This document shows positions 18,243-27,134 of a stretch of 49,357 nucleotides of DNA, piece by piece. A model generated the notes under the pieces. That model was not told where the DNA came from. It did not search any database and was given only the letters and a program-made list of their open reading frames with translations. Position 1 is the first letter of the stretch. Every line of letters starts with the position of its first letter. A program made the translations under genes and the position numbers. The DNA lies in NCBI GenBank assembly GCA_002709225.1, contig PAQH01000011.1, positions 1-49,357 of the forward strand, given 5' to 3'. The DNA is from Planctomycetaceae bacterium. GTDB taxonomy: Bacteria; Planctomycetota; Planctomycetia; Pirellulales; Pirellulaceae.

Positions 18243-18863
18243 ATGTCAGACCATTCGGAAAACTCAGCCGCATCAGCCTCAGGCCCAACCACCGGGTCGA
18301 ATACCCCTCGCCGCAACTTTGTTTTCGAGGGCGCTACCGCAGTCATCGGTTTGATCGTCGGCGTAGTCCCCTTCGCCGCCGGTTTAGTGAGCTTCCTGGA
18401 CCCACTGTTTCGCAAGAACAAGACGCCCGGCAAACACGCCAAAGCTGGTGAGGGTGGAAAAACTGAAATGGTCCGTATTTGCTCGTTGGAAGCGCTCACC
18501 ACCAACGGCCCACCTCAACGCTTCCCGGTAATCACCGATCAATTCGATGCCTGGAATTTCACCCCACAACAACCCATCGGCTCGGTGTACCTGCAACGAA
18601 TTAGTGACAGCGAAGTACTGGTTTTCAATACGACTTGCCCCCACGCTGGCTGCAGCGTGTCGTGCGACGGACAGGCCTATCACTGCCCTTGCCACAACAG
18701 TTCGTTTGAACTCAATGGAAGCAAACGGGAAAGTGAATCGGGACGCGAAAACCCCAGCCCTCGATCGCTAGATACTCTCGAACACACCATTGAATCCGGG
18801 GACGTATTGGTCCATTATCAAAACTTCTACCCTGGTCGCGAAGAAAAGAAACCCAAAGCATGA
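18243..18863 (+). CDS. Rieske iron-sulfur protein of a bc-type quinol:cytochrome c reductase
   Basis: The protein has 206 residues from ATG 18243, with GGAG upstream. A transmembrane helix (AVIGLIVGVVPFAAGLVSFL, about 32-55) anchors a C-terminal Rieske domain. The [2Fe-2S] ligands are in CPHAGC (Cys132, His134) and CPCHNSSF (about 148-155), and the extra disulfide cysteines of quinol-oxidising Rieske proteins are present (Cys137 and the Cys within CPC). It takes an electron from quinol and passes it to cytochrome c. Its stop overlaps the start of the cytochrome b/c gene by 4 bp (ATGA), indicating translational coupling. Confidence 0.95.
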   Translation: MSDHSENSAASASGPTTGSNTPRRNFVFEGATAVIGLIVGVVPFAAGLVSFLDPLFRKNKTPGKHAKAGEGGKTEMVRICSLEALTTNGPPQRFPVITDQFDAWNFTPQQPIGSVYLQRISDSEVLVFNTTCPHAGCSVSCDGQAYHCPCHNSSFELNGSKRESESGRENPSPRSLDTLEHTIESGDVLVHYQNFYPGREEKKPKA

Positions 18864-21079
18864 TCAAGGCGTTTGAGCAATGGTTGGATGATCGCACAGG
18901 CTATCGAAAAAGTGTCGATGAGGCCCTGTTCGAGAACATTCCAGGTGGGTCACGTTGGGTCTACGTTACTGGCAGTATGCTGGTGTTTGCGTTTGTAACC
19001 CAGGCGATTACCGGCATTTTCTTGTGGATGTTCTACAGCGCCGGCAGCCAAAATGCCTGGGAAAGTGTGTACTGGATACAAAACAAGATGCAGGGAGGCT
19101 GGTTCCTGCGTGGTGTACACCACTATATGGCCCAAGGGATGGTCGTATTGCTGCCGCTGCATATGGTACAGGTGATCTTCGCGAAGGCTTACGTCAAACC
19201 TCGAGAAATCAACTACTGGCTCGGCTTGGTCTTGCTGCAACTAACATTGGCGCTGGGGTTAACCGGTTACTTGCTGCCTTGGGATCAAAAAGGCTACTGG
19301 GCAACCAAAGTCGCTACTGAGCTAATGTCACTCCCACCTGGCGGTGAATACATACAGAAACTAGTCGTTGGTGGCGGAGAATACGGGCATTACACCTTGA
19401 CTCGTTTCTTTGCAATGCACGCCGGCGTTCTCCCCATTTTGTTGATCGGTGTGCTCGCGTTGCACGTCGCGATGTTCCGACGCCACGGAATCACCGCGCA
19501 TTCGTCAGCGGACCGACCTGATGAATACTTCTGGCCCAAACAGGTGTTCAAAGACGCCGCCGCCTGCCTGGTACTGCTGATTGCGGTGGTCATCATTGTC
19601 GTTCGGAATCATGGTGCGGAACTGGGGCCACCAGCGGAACCAACGGAAGCCTACGGAGCCGCACGCCCCGAATGGTACTACCTGTTCTTGTTTCAACTGC
19701 TGAAGCACTCGCCCAGCGAGTTTATCGGAGCCATTGTCATTCCCGGCGTCGCAATGGGCTTCCTGTTTCTGATGCCGTTGATCGCCAAAGTCCAATACGG
19801 TCACATCGTGAATGTGGTAACAATCATCACACTGCTCGTCGGCGCGGGCTACCTGACCGTCGAAGCGTTGTCCCACGACAGCTACACACGTGATGGAGAG
19901 CCGGCCGCAGGACCCGCTCGCATCCTGCACCATGAACGCGCTAACGCCGCGGAAGACTTCCAGCGTGCCAAGCGAACAGCGGATCAAGAATACGTACGTC
20001 TCAAGGAGTTGATCGAATTCCGGGGTATTCCACGCGACGGCGCACGTGCCGGCCTAGTTTACAATGACCCTGAGATTCAGGGCCCCAGAATCTTTACGCG
20101 AAATTGCGCAAGCTGCCACAGCTACCAAGCTCCCCCTGATCAACCTGACATCGTTAGTATTCCAGGCCGACGACCGGATCGAGATGAACAAGGTAATGTC
20201 AAAGAGAACGAAGAACCTGGCGGCGCCCCAAACCTGTTCGGATTTGGTTCGCGGGACTGGATTCGTGGGCTGCTCGACAAAGAGAAGATCCAGCATCCCG
20301 AGTTCTTTGGCGATACGGTGCACAAAGAAGGAGAGATGGCCAGTTTCGTACAAGACTCACTCAGCGACCTCGACGCGGAACAAAAAGCCAAGCTGGAGCA
20401 AGTCATCAAAGCGCTCTCCGCTGAGGCCCAGCTGGTCCGCCAGGCCGACGACGACGCCGCCGACGACGATGCTGGCGATCTCGCCGCCGGCCGCACGGCC
20501 ATGGCAGAAGAATTCGGCTGCTTCGACTGCCACAAGCTGCGAGATGAGGGAGATCTTGGATCCGCGCCTGACTTGACTGGATACGGCTCGGCAGAATGGC
20601 TCTACCAGTTTATTGCAAATGCCGGGCATGAACGTTTCTACGGAGACAACAACGATCGGATGCCAGCTTTTGCCGCCAGTGAAGATCCTTCCCAAAATCT
20701 ACTTTCACAGCGTGAAATTACCCTGCTGGTCCGTTGGCTCCGAGGTGACGACAAGGACCTTGGCGCGACGCCGCCCACCACGGCCGCTGTTGCCCAGGAG
20801 AATGCCGACACAGCGAAACAGAGCGACGCCAGTTCCGACACCAGCTCCGAGACGGAGACTGATACGGGGCCTGACGCCAGTTCCGACACCAGCTCCGAGA
20901 CGGAGACTGATACGGGGCCTGACGCCGATTCCGACACCAACACCGAGACAGAGACTGATACGGGGCCTGACGCCGATTCCGACACCAACTCCGACGCGGC
21001 TTCCGATACGGAGACTGACGCAGAAGATGCGAACACGACTGCGGCATCAGAACAGGACACGGATCCGACTCCTCCCTAG
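18860..21079 (+). CDS. Cytochrome b fused to two c-type haem domains, with an acidic repeat tail
   Basis: The protein has 739 residues; ATG 18860 overlaps the Rieske stop. Residues 20-365 form a full-length cytochrome b: a first four-helix half with HH at 87-88 and a later histidine pair (HAGVLP, ALHVAMF) for hemes bL and bH, then the C-terminal half with PEWYYLFLFQLLKHSP, the Qo-site PEWY motif. Two c-type haem sites follow, CASCH (416-420) and CFDCH (554-558), with NDRMPAF as a candidate axial Met for the second. Together with the Rieske protein this forms the catalytic core of a bc complex with its cytochrome c1 equivalent built in. The last 85 residues are an acidic Asp/Ser/Thr/Glu repeat of unknown role. 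Confidence 0.93.
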   Translation: MIKAFEQWLDDRTGYRKSVDEALFENIPGGSRWVYVTGSMLVFAFVTQAITGIFLWMFYSAGSQNAWESVYWIQNKMQGGWFLRGVHHYMAQGMVVLLPLHMVQVIFAKAYVKPREINYWLGLVLLQLTLALGLTGYLLPWDQKGYWATKVATELMSLPPGGEYIQKLVVGGGEYGHYTLTRFFAMHAGVLPILLIGVLALHVAMFRRHGITAHSSADRPDEYFWPKQVFKDAAACLVLLIAVVIIVVRNHGAELGPPAEPTEAYGAARPEWYYLFLFQLLKHSPSEFIGAIVIPGVAMGFLFLMPLIAKVQYGHIVNVVTIITLLVGAGYLTVEALSHDSYTRDGEPAAGPARILHHERANAAEDFQRAKRTADQEYVRLKELIEFRGIPRDGARAGLVYNDPEIQGPRIFTRNCASCHSYQAPPDQPDIVSIPGRRPDRDEQGNVKENEEPGGAPNLFGFGSRDWIRGLLDKEKIQHPEFFGDTVHKEGEMASFVQDSLSDLDAEQKAKLEQVIKALSAEAQLVRQADDDAADDDAGDLAAGRTAMAEEFGCFDCHKLRDEGDLGSAPDLTGYGSAEWLYQFIANAGHERFYGDNNDRMPAFAASEDPSQNLLSQREITLLVRWLRGDDKDLGATPPTTAAVAQENADTAKQSDASSDTSSETETDTGPDASSDTSSETETDTGPDADSDTNTETETDTGPDADSDTNSDAASDTETDAEDANTTAASEQDTDPTPP
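20825..21016 (+). repeat. 48-bp tandem repeats coding an acidic tail
   Basis: Four 48-bp units lie at 20825-20872, 20873-20920, 20921-20968 and 20969-21016. Units 1 and 2 are identical, unit 3 is close and unit 4 has diverged in its second half. Each codes 16 residues of the type DASSDTSSETETDTGP. They sit after the last haem domain, where a flexible linker or surface tail is expected. Confidence 0.95.
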
Positions 21080-21272
21080 TACCGAGTGGTGTTCGCGACA
21101 ACGATGATCTGTGGTTGCAACCGAACGGGCCAACAAAGTTCCCGGAAAACGCCCGGCAATTCGCACCGACCTGTCTGGACACAGCGAGGGTTATTGACGC
21201 ACCACGCCGTCTCCCAACCAAACACGTCTGCAGTCTGCCCTCGCGCATCACACCATTACCAAGGAAGATGCC

Positions 21273-22583
21273 ATGCTCTGCCCCTATCTTCGCGGCGGCC
21301 TCCAGCCACTCAAGTGGTGCATCCTGGCACTGTGTTCGCTGCACATCTCCCCACTGAGCAATTGGGCTCAAGAAGGAACCACCACATTTCCCAAACACAG
21401 CTGGCCTCAATTTTTGGGTCCAATGCGCAACGGCCATTCTTCAGAAGGTGACCTGAATCTTGATTGGTCAACACAGCCTCCACGCACTAAGTGGATTGCT
21501 GAACCCGGCGCGGGATACACGTCGATTGCCGTGTTCCAGCAACGCGTCTTCCTTGGGGCGCAGCGCGGCGACTCTGACTTTGTCGTCTGCTACAACCGTG
21601 CAACAGGCCGAGAAGAATGGGCCTATGTAATCGGCCGCGGATACCAGGATGTCCAGCAGCAGGGGCCGGGCCCCCGTGCCACGCCAACAATCGACGGCGA
21701 CTATCTATATGGCCTGGGACCAGCAGGTCATCTCTTCTGCCTGACCGCCGCAGATGGGCGAGAAGTCTGGAAAGTGAACGTCTTCAAAGAAACCGGCGCG
21801 AAGGATCCTGCCGGAGAAAACCTCTATTGGGGCATGAGTGGGTCGCCCTTAATCTTTGGGAACCTGGTTATTTGCCAGCCCGGTGGAGACCGCGACAACT
21901 CGGTCGCAGCATTTGATAAAGAAACCGGTGAGGTCGTCTGGAAAGCCGCCAGCGACTACCGCTCTTACGCGTCTCCACTGGCCATTAGCCTTGCTGGCCG
22001 GAAACAACTCCTCTGTTATGCGGGTGACGCGTTACTCGGCATGCAACCATCTACGGGCCACATCCTGTGGCGTTACCCACATCAAAATCAGTACAAGTGC
22101 AATTGCGCTACACCGGTTGTACTCGGCAACCGAGTCCTTGTCTCAACAGCCTATGGCGGTGGCTCAGCATTGCTCAATGTCACAACTACCGACAAACGGT
22201 GGAGCGTGCACGAACGGTGGAATTCTCGGCGCCTGCAATCCTTGTTCACAACACCCATTGTGATCGACAACCTGATCTTTGGTTGTCATGGTGATCTGGG
22301 AATTTGCACGCTACGCTGCCTCGATCTAGCAACGGGCAAACTAGTGTGGACCGCTCGAGAACCTGGCCGCTGTACAATGATCGCGGCCGAGCGACACCTG
22401 ATATGCCTCAGTGAAGATGGCACGCTCCGTGTTGTCAAAGCAACACGCGATGGCTATCTGGAAAGAGGAAAAATCGACGGGCTGCTGCGGGCAAAGTCCT
22501 GGGCAACCCCGGCGTTGGCCGGCGGACACTTGTTTGCCCGAGATCAACAACGATTGGTCTGCTTGGACCTGCAAAGAAACTAA
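21273..22583 (+). CDS. Exported PQQ-like beta-propeller repeat protein
   Basis: The protein has 436 residues from ATG 21273, preceded by AAGGAAG. A hydrophobic signal (LKWCILALCSLHISPLS) is followed by the phrase WPQFLGPMRNGHSSE, common in planctomycete outer-membrane-type PQQ-propeller proteins. Propeller blades recur with the pattern LDxxTGxxxW: YNRATGREEW, LTAADGREVW, FDKETGEVVW, MQPSTGHILW and LDLATGKLVW. No alcohol dehydrogenase active-site motif is visible, so a non-enzymatic or unknown role is likelier than PQQ catalysis. It follows the bc operon after 193 bp and may or may not belong to it. Confidence 0.8.
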   Translation: MLCPYLRGGLQPLKWCILALCSLHISPLSNWAQEGTTTFPKHSWPQFLGPMRNGHSSEGDLNLDWSTQPPRTKWIAEPGAGYTSIAVFQQRVFLGAQRGDSDFVVCYNRATGREEWAYVIGRGYQDVQQQGPGPRATPTIDGDYLYGLGPAGHLFCLTAADGREVWKVNVFKETGAKDPAGENLYWGMSGSPLIFGNLVICQPGGDRDNSVAAFDKETGEVVWKAASDYRSYASPLAISLAGRKQLLCYAGDALLGMQPSTGHILWRYPHQNQYKCNCATPVVLGNRVLVSTAYGGGSALLNVTTTDKRWSVHERWNSRRLQSLFTTPIVIDNLIFGCHGDLGICTLRCLDLATGKLVWTAREPGRCTMIAAERHLICLSEDGTLRVVKATRDGYLERGKIDGLLRAKSWATPALAGGHLFARDQQRLVCLDLQRN

Positions 22584-22623
22584 GCCTGCCTCATTCAAAG
22601 GGCAGTCGTAGACCGGGGTTCAC

Positions 22624-24399
22624 TTACGCCACATCGCGATCTTCAAACAAGAGCAACGACAATAAGATCGAGACGACCGTATAGATCATGCAGTAGGCAA
22701 ATGCCAACCCCAAGTAACTGGCAGGTATTGCCTTATCAGCTGCGATGGCCGCCTCCGAGTTAAGCAGCTCCAGATTCGGAAGCACGGTAGCGATGAGCTG
22801 GCCGACGAATCGAACAACCTCAAACCGGCCAAGACTGGACTGAACAATGGTCGGCGTCAGATGACCCAACACATAAATGGCGAAACAAATCACAAAGTTG
22901 GCCATCAACGGCAACCTTGTGGAAATCGCCACACTGATCCCCGTCAACACGACGGTAGCGAAAAACGCCAACACCAGACCGGGCACCGTGCTTACCATTT
23001 CCGTGTAGCAAACTTGCCAGGTAGCCACTTCCTCAGGATCTTGCGACGCCTCTCTCGCGTCATAAATCGGCTTGTAGGCAACCGCGGCCATCAAGACCAA
23101 TCCCAGGACCACAAACATAAACATCGTGGTCCAGTTAATACCGACAAACTTGCCAATGATGAAACTGCGACGACCAATTGGCTTGGAAAGCACAGTCAGT
23201 GCCGTACGTCCTTCAATTTCATCAGCAACCGATGAACTGGCCGCCCAGACTGCTGAAATAATGGCCATTACCATGATCAGCTTCAAGCCTGAGTCCTTGA
23301 GAACCTTAATGTCTTCGCCAAATGTGTGGTATGGAAAAAAGATAAACGCCACCATGGCGAAAACGCCAAGCGCCAGCATGATCAAGTAGAGCGGCTGATT
23401 CATTTCGGATTTGACCGTCGCCAACGCGACTGCGGAAAGTCGCGGCGCCGCGGCACGCTGTACGAAATACAGGCTAAACAAGACCACCACACCAATCGCC
23501 GTGATCAAAATGGCGCGGACTTCCGGGTGCATCGCCTTGGTCGTCATCTTGATCGTCAGCGTAGCCTCTTTTTCCGAGTAGTTCCGAACGTACAAATGAT
23601 CAACCGACATCATGGGGCTATTCACTGATGTCCCCGGGAGCCAGATATAGGGTTCATCCCGAGAAACATTGATTGCGTAGTAACCCTGCTTTACCTCAGG
23701 TGGAGTAAACGACAACACCAATCGCTGATCGCTCTCCAGAGTCAGTTGCTGCACCTTGTCAATGTGTACAGTAAAAGGAACCTCCACCGCTTCTGGTTCC
23801 GATAGTTCATCACCTTCAGTCGGTTCTGGTATCACCGTAACCTTGGGTTCCTGCTGGCCGGCGCGAGGCAACTCGATCAACGAAGTCAACATATTTTCGG
23901 GGTCGCGTACCAACAGGATCCCCATTACGCCGACCGTCGCGAGACAAAGTGCGATTACTGAAATCGGAAATAATACGCCTTCCCTCAGGGCGGGGAGCAC
24001 TTCGCCCATAGCACGCTGTGAAACTAGATAGACACTACTCAGAGCTGCGAACCAGCAAAGCACGGCAACGACCCCCACTTGGGTCAACAGAGTCTGACCA
24101 GCTTCTGCTTGACCGACTTCTGCTTGGCCGGTACCGGGGAGCCATTCCAACCCCCAAAGCGACGCCATCGCGCCCGCAAAATACAGCAGTGAGAGAATGG
24201 CCATTGCCATACGCCGGCGCTGTGGATGCTCCGCAAGTCGCCCCACTGCCGGCACCCTGGACAAACCGAAACAGACACCACCGAGGACGACCAATAACAG
24301 AATCCCCAGCAAGACTCCCGCACCCGTCAACCAGACCGGCATAAACCAGTTGATGAACCGGGGTGGAAGGCTCTCAGCAAACGAGAGAGAGTCGAACAT
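22624..24399 (-). CDS. ABC-2-type transporter permease
   Basis: The protein has 591 residues from ATG 24399, with AGGACG upstream. There are about ten hydrophobic segments. The first four helices lie in residues 20-190. A long extracytoplasmic loop (about 200-300) follows, rich in Glu, Pro and Val and resembling a beta-sandwich. The C-terminal permease domain contains SVADEIEGRTALTVLSKPIGRRSFIIGKFVG, a signature of ABC-2 permeases of the gliding/copper (NosY) type. It needs an ATPase partner, which is not in the window. The substrate is unknown. The tandem GQAEV/GQAEA element near residues 91-100 is a 15-bp duplication. Confidence 0.85.
   Translation of the reverse strand: MFDSLSFAESLPPRFINWFMPVWLTGAGVLLGILLLVVLGGVCFGLSRVPAVGRLAEHPQRRRMAMAILSLLYFAGAMASLWGLEWLPGTGQAEVGQAEAGQTLLTQVGVVAVLCWFAALSSVYLVSQRAMGEVLPALREGVLFPISVIALCLATVGVMGILLVRDPENMLTSLIELPRAGQQEPKVTVIPEPTEGDELSEPEAVEVPFTVHIDKVQQLTLESDQRLVLSFTPPEVKQGYYAINVSRDEPYIWLPGTSVNSPMMSVDHLYVRNYSEKEATLTIKMTTKAMHPEVRAILITAIGVVVLFSLYFVQRAAAPRLSAVALATVKSEMNQPLYLIMLALGVFAMVAFIFFPYHTFGEDIKVLKDSGLKLIMVMAIISAVWAASSSVADEIEGRTALTVLSKPIGRRSFIIGKFVGINWTTMFMFVVLGLVLMAAVAYKPIYDAREASQDPEEVATWQVCYTEMVSTVPGLVLAFFATVVLTGISVAISTRLPLMANFVICFAIYVLGHLTPTIVQSSLGRFEVVRFVGQLIATVLPNLELLNSEAAIAADKAIPASYLGLAFAYCMIYTVVSILLSLLLFEDRDVA
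24101..24130 (-). repeat. 15-bp tandem duplication inside the permease gene
   Basis: Two 15-bp units (24101-24115 and 24116-24130), 13 of 15 identical, code GQAEV and GQAEA. The 18 bases 24113-24130 are identical to 37601-37618 in the lysine-rich repeat gene, where they are read in another frame. Confidence 0.9.
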
Positions 24400-24537
24400 T
24401 TCCGTCGTCCTTTAGTCAAGCATCAGTCGCACGCTTTGTCATCAAACAGCCAGCATCAGCACAGCAAGAGCGAATCCCGCGGTCTCCGACAATCGAGATT
24501 GTGACTCCCGACGCAAAACGCCCTGAGCCGCATCTTT

Positions 24538-24825
24538 CTAGAATCGAATCTGAAATGACGAAAATTCTCCCGTCGCCAGACCACGGTCAATTTGGACCTT
24601 TTGGATGTGACCTGACATCGCGTGTTCAATCTTGGCACAAAAAGAGTCCAAATCCGTCGTAGCGCCTTCCGCCACAACTTCCACACGGCCATCTGCCAGA
24701 TTTCGGACAAATCCGGTAATCGGCAAATCGTCTGCCAAGCGCTGCGTGTTATAGCGAAACCCCACACCCTGTACGTGACCAATAAAGTGAATGTTCCAAC
24801 GCTCATGCCGGGAAGAACCAACCAC
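24538..24825 (-). CDS. acyP: Acylphosphatase
   Basis: The protein has 95 residues from GTG 24825, the start that gives the family's usual 90-100 residues. The open frame extends back to a TTG at 24927. Hallmarks are [19 protein letters not shown], with the catalytic Arg in GVGFR, and [17 protein letters not shown], with the catalytic Asn in RN. The enzyme hydrolyses acyl phosphates such as carbamoyl or acetyl phosphate in the cytosol. It lies upstream of the ABC permease on the same strand, 138 bp away. The exact start is uncertain. Confidence 0.85.
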   Translation of the reverse strand: MVGSSRHERWNIHFIGHVQGVGFRYNTQRLADDLPITGFVRNLADGRVEVVAEGATTDLDSFCAKIEHAMSGHIQKVQIDRGLATGEFSSFQIRF

Positions 24826-24927
24826 GTCGCAAATCCACTTGCCAAACGAGCCTTTTTCTGTCGTGGTTTCAGCGAAAACCGCAATAAAACCAACGCGATT
24901 GAGTATAGTCGGGGGCTCGAGCACCAA

Positions 24928-25227
24928 CTAGTTGGCCAAACCCGCTAGAGGAGCAGATTCACCGACTTCGCCGCCCGCGAGGTAACAACCACGCGGAAAG
25001 ATGCAATCGCGACGATTACGCAAAAGAGAAGGGGTAGTGCCTGGCCCCAGCAAGTAGACCCGCGTTCCAGAGTGAAATTGCCGGACGATACTTTCGCAAC
25101 CCAAACCCAAAATACGTCCACGGGCCCGAACGCCCGACCAGTCATGCGATGCCATGTGAGCAAAATGAGCATCAGAATCAGCTCGCCTCCTGGCAGGCCA
25201 GGCGTGTTCTGCCTGCAGGCCATTCAT
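24928..25227 (-). CDS. Doubtful open frame upstream of acyP, no recognised family
   Basis: From ATG 25227 the frame codes 99 residues and stops at TAG 24928-24930, directly next to the acyP open frame. Its composition is protein-like (GVRARGRILGLG, GTRVYLLGPGTT), and the LLGPGTT piece recalls the ATP-NAD kinase/AcoX family, but the sequence after it does not follow that family. No ribosome-binding site is seen. The frame is also open upstream to 25385, where it meets the promoter of the next gene. It may be a decayed gene or chance. The rest of 24826-25385 holds only that promoter. Confidence 0.25.
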   Translation of the reverse strand: MNGLQAEHAWPARRRADSDAHFAHMASHDWSGVRARGRILGLGCESIVRQFHSGTRVYLLGPGTTPSLLRNRRDCIFPRGCYLAGGEVGESAPLAGLAN

Positions 25228-25320
25228 CAGGAAAGCGATAAAAACTCTTGGCTCGGGAGACAGTTTGTGGATTCCCTTTGGCCGGCGACCGATCACAATG
25301 GTAGCAGCGTCGCGACCAGG

Positions 25321-25349
25321 TTGTTGCCGCGCAGCGGGGCCCGTATAAT
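25321..25349 (+). promoter_or_regulatory. Sigma-70-type promoter of the PAS-GAF-receiver gene
   Basis: TTGTTG (25321-25326), a 17-base spacer and a perfect TATAAT (25344-25349). The predicted transcription start near 25356 leaves a leader of about 30 bases before the TTG start, with GGGAG at 25373-25377 as ribosome-binding site. Confidence 0.7.
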
Positions 25350-25385
25350 CGAGCGGGTTGTGGGTATTACGCGGGAGTCTGGAGT

Positions 25386-27110
25386 TTGTCGGACAAGTCC
25401 AAGATCCTGTTCTTATGCGACCGTGGCGACGCCTTTTCCGGCTTGCCACAGGGGCTCGACGCGACCCACGAGGTGGTCGTCGAGCGCGATCCGTTGAGAG
25501 CCATCGCCCGCTTGAATCGTGACCGATTCGCGGGCGTTTTTGTTGCGCCACAATTCCGCAGCGAATTGGCCAGGCTTGCCCAGACACTTCATAAGGAACG
25601 GATTCTGGAGGAAATGCCCGACGGCGTCGTATTACTCGACGAAGAAAATACGCTGATTTGGGCCAACCAGCAATTTCAGCAGTGGCTAGACGGCACGGAC
25701 CTGCTGGGCACGGATTTTTACTCCGCACTAGGACGTCCGGAAATCCTGGGACCAGATTACTGCCCGTTCCACACCGCGTTAACCAGTGGAAATCCAAGCA
25801 GTTCCACGTTGCGCACTACAGACAACCGCTACTTCCAAGTACACGCCGTTGTCGCTCAAGAAAACGAGCAACGGACTCGCCATCTGATCGTCACGGTACG
25901 TGACAGTACAGACGAATGGCTCCATCGACAAAAACTCGAAGCGATCCACCGTGCCGGAATCGAGATTGCAGACCTCACGCCAGAAGAGGTCTTTGGTATG
26001 TCGGTGGAAGACCGCATCGAACTTGTCAAATCAAACATCCTGCACTACACACAAGATGTGCTTCACTTCGACGTCGTGGAGATCCGCCTGCTGGACCAGA
26101 AATCTGGCCAACTGAGTCCGCTCCTGGCATTCGGTCTCAACGCCGAAGCCACCGAACGCGCGCTGTATGCACAACCCCAGGGCAACGGCGTCACTGGATT
26201 CGTTGCGGCAACCGGGAAAAGCTACCTCTGTGAGGATGCAACTTCGGACCCGCTTTACCTCGAAGGCTTCAAAGGCGCCAAAAGCTCTTTGACGGTACCT
26301 TTGTCGTGGCACGACCAGGTGATCGGAACATTTAACGTCGAGAGTCCGGAGCCCGGAGCCTTTACTGAAAGCGATCTGCAATTTCTGGAGATCTTTGCCC
26401 GAGACGTGGCTGTTTCGCTGAACACACTCGAATTGCTCGCTGCCCAAAAAGCAAACACGGCGCAAGAAAGTGTCGAAGCCATCCATCGTGCTGTAGCCAT
26501 GCCTGTTGATGAGATTCTCAACGATTCCGTCAACATTATGGAACAGTACATCGGCCACGAACCGGAAGTTGTCGAAAGGCTGAAACGAGTACTCCAAAAT
26601 GCCCGCGATATCAAACAGGTGATTCAGAAGGTCGGGCAAAAAATGACGCCGTCACATGCGGTCCCGGCGTCAGCCCAGGTTGAACAGCACACGCGTTTGA
26701 GAAACCAGCGAGTTCTTGTTGTTGATGCCGACGAAGCCGTTCGAAATGATGCACACGCCCTCCTAGAACGTTACGGCTGCATCGTGGAAACAGCCCACGA
26801 GGGTGGCGAAGCAATCTACATGGTCCGTAATAGCGGCGCCGGCTATGACGCTATTATTGTGGACGTCTCGCTCCCCGACATGGGTGGATTTGAGTTGCTC
26901 GTCAAGCTCAAAGAGTCGTTAGAAATCGTGCCGCTGATTCTGATGACCAGTTTCGGCTATGACCCCGGGCACTCAATCGTCAAGGCGAGGCGTGAAGGCC
27001 TGCACGCTGACGCAGTCTTGTACAAGCCGTTTCGTTTGGATCAGCTCGTCAATACGGTCGAGTCGATCATCGCCAGTACCACGGCGTCTCACGGGATCGA
27101 AGCATCTTGA
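25386..27110 (+). CDS. Sensory response regulator: PAS-like, GAF, kinase-less dimerisation segment and receiver
   Basis: The protein has 574 residues from TTG 25386. An N-terminal receiver-like or linker part (1-60) precedes a PAS-like domain (about 70-175: RILEEMPDGVVLLDEENTLIWANQQF). A GAF domain follows (about 200-355: ILHYTQDVLHFDVVEIRLLD, SSLTVPLSWHDQVIGTFNVE). A helical segment (about 360-425: EAIHRAVAMPVDEILNDS) sits where a kinase H-box would be. No HATPase domain follows; instead a C-terminal receiver (about 437-565) has phosphorylatable Asp in IIVDVSLPDMGGF and the conserved Lys in YKPF. It could dimerise and take phosphate from another kinase. No output domain is present. No kinase neighbour is seen. 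Confidence 0.85.
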   Translation: MSDKSKILFLCDRGDAFSGLPQGLDATHEVVVERDPLRAIARLNRDRFAGVFVAPQFRSELARLAQTLHKERILEEMPDGVVLLDEENTLIWANQQFQQWLDGTDLLGTDFYSALGRPEILGPDYCPFHTALTSGNPSSSTLRTTDNRYFQVHAVVAQENEQRTRHLIVTVRDSTDEWLHRQKLEAIHRAGIEIADLTPEEVFGMSVEDRIELVKSNILHYTQDVLHFDVVEIRLLDQKSGQLSPLLAFGLNAEATERALYAQPQGNGVTGFVAATGKSYLCEDATSDPLYLEGFKGAKSSLTVPLSWHDQVIGTFNVESPEPGAFTESDLQFLEIFARDVAVSLNTLELLAAQKANTAQESVEAIHRAVAMPVDEILNDSVNIMEQYIGHEPEVVERLKRVLQNARDIKQVIQKVGQKMTPSHAVPASAQVEQHTRLRNQRVLVVDADEAVRNDAHALLERYGCIVETAHEGGEAIYMVRNSGAGYDAIIVDVSLPDMGGFELLVKLKESLEIVPLILMTSFGYDPGHSIVKARREGLHADAVLYKPFRLDQLVNTVESIIASTTASHGIEAS

Positions 27111-27134
27111 TACCCAACTCCGTTGGCTGACCGG

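Noticed and set aside
20638..21060. Minus-strand open frame of Ser/Val repeats across the acidic tail region
   Set aside because: It is the antisense image of the 48-bp repeats in the cytochrome b/c gene; the sense frame has haem motifs and continuity.
25072..25497. 141-codon plus-strand frame overlapping the promoter region
   Set aside because: It overlaps the TTGTTG/TATAAT promoter and the N-terminus of the sensory gene in another frame, with no family features.
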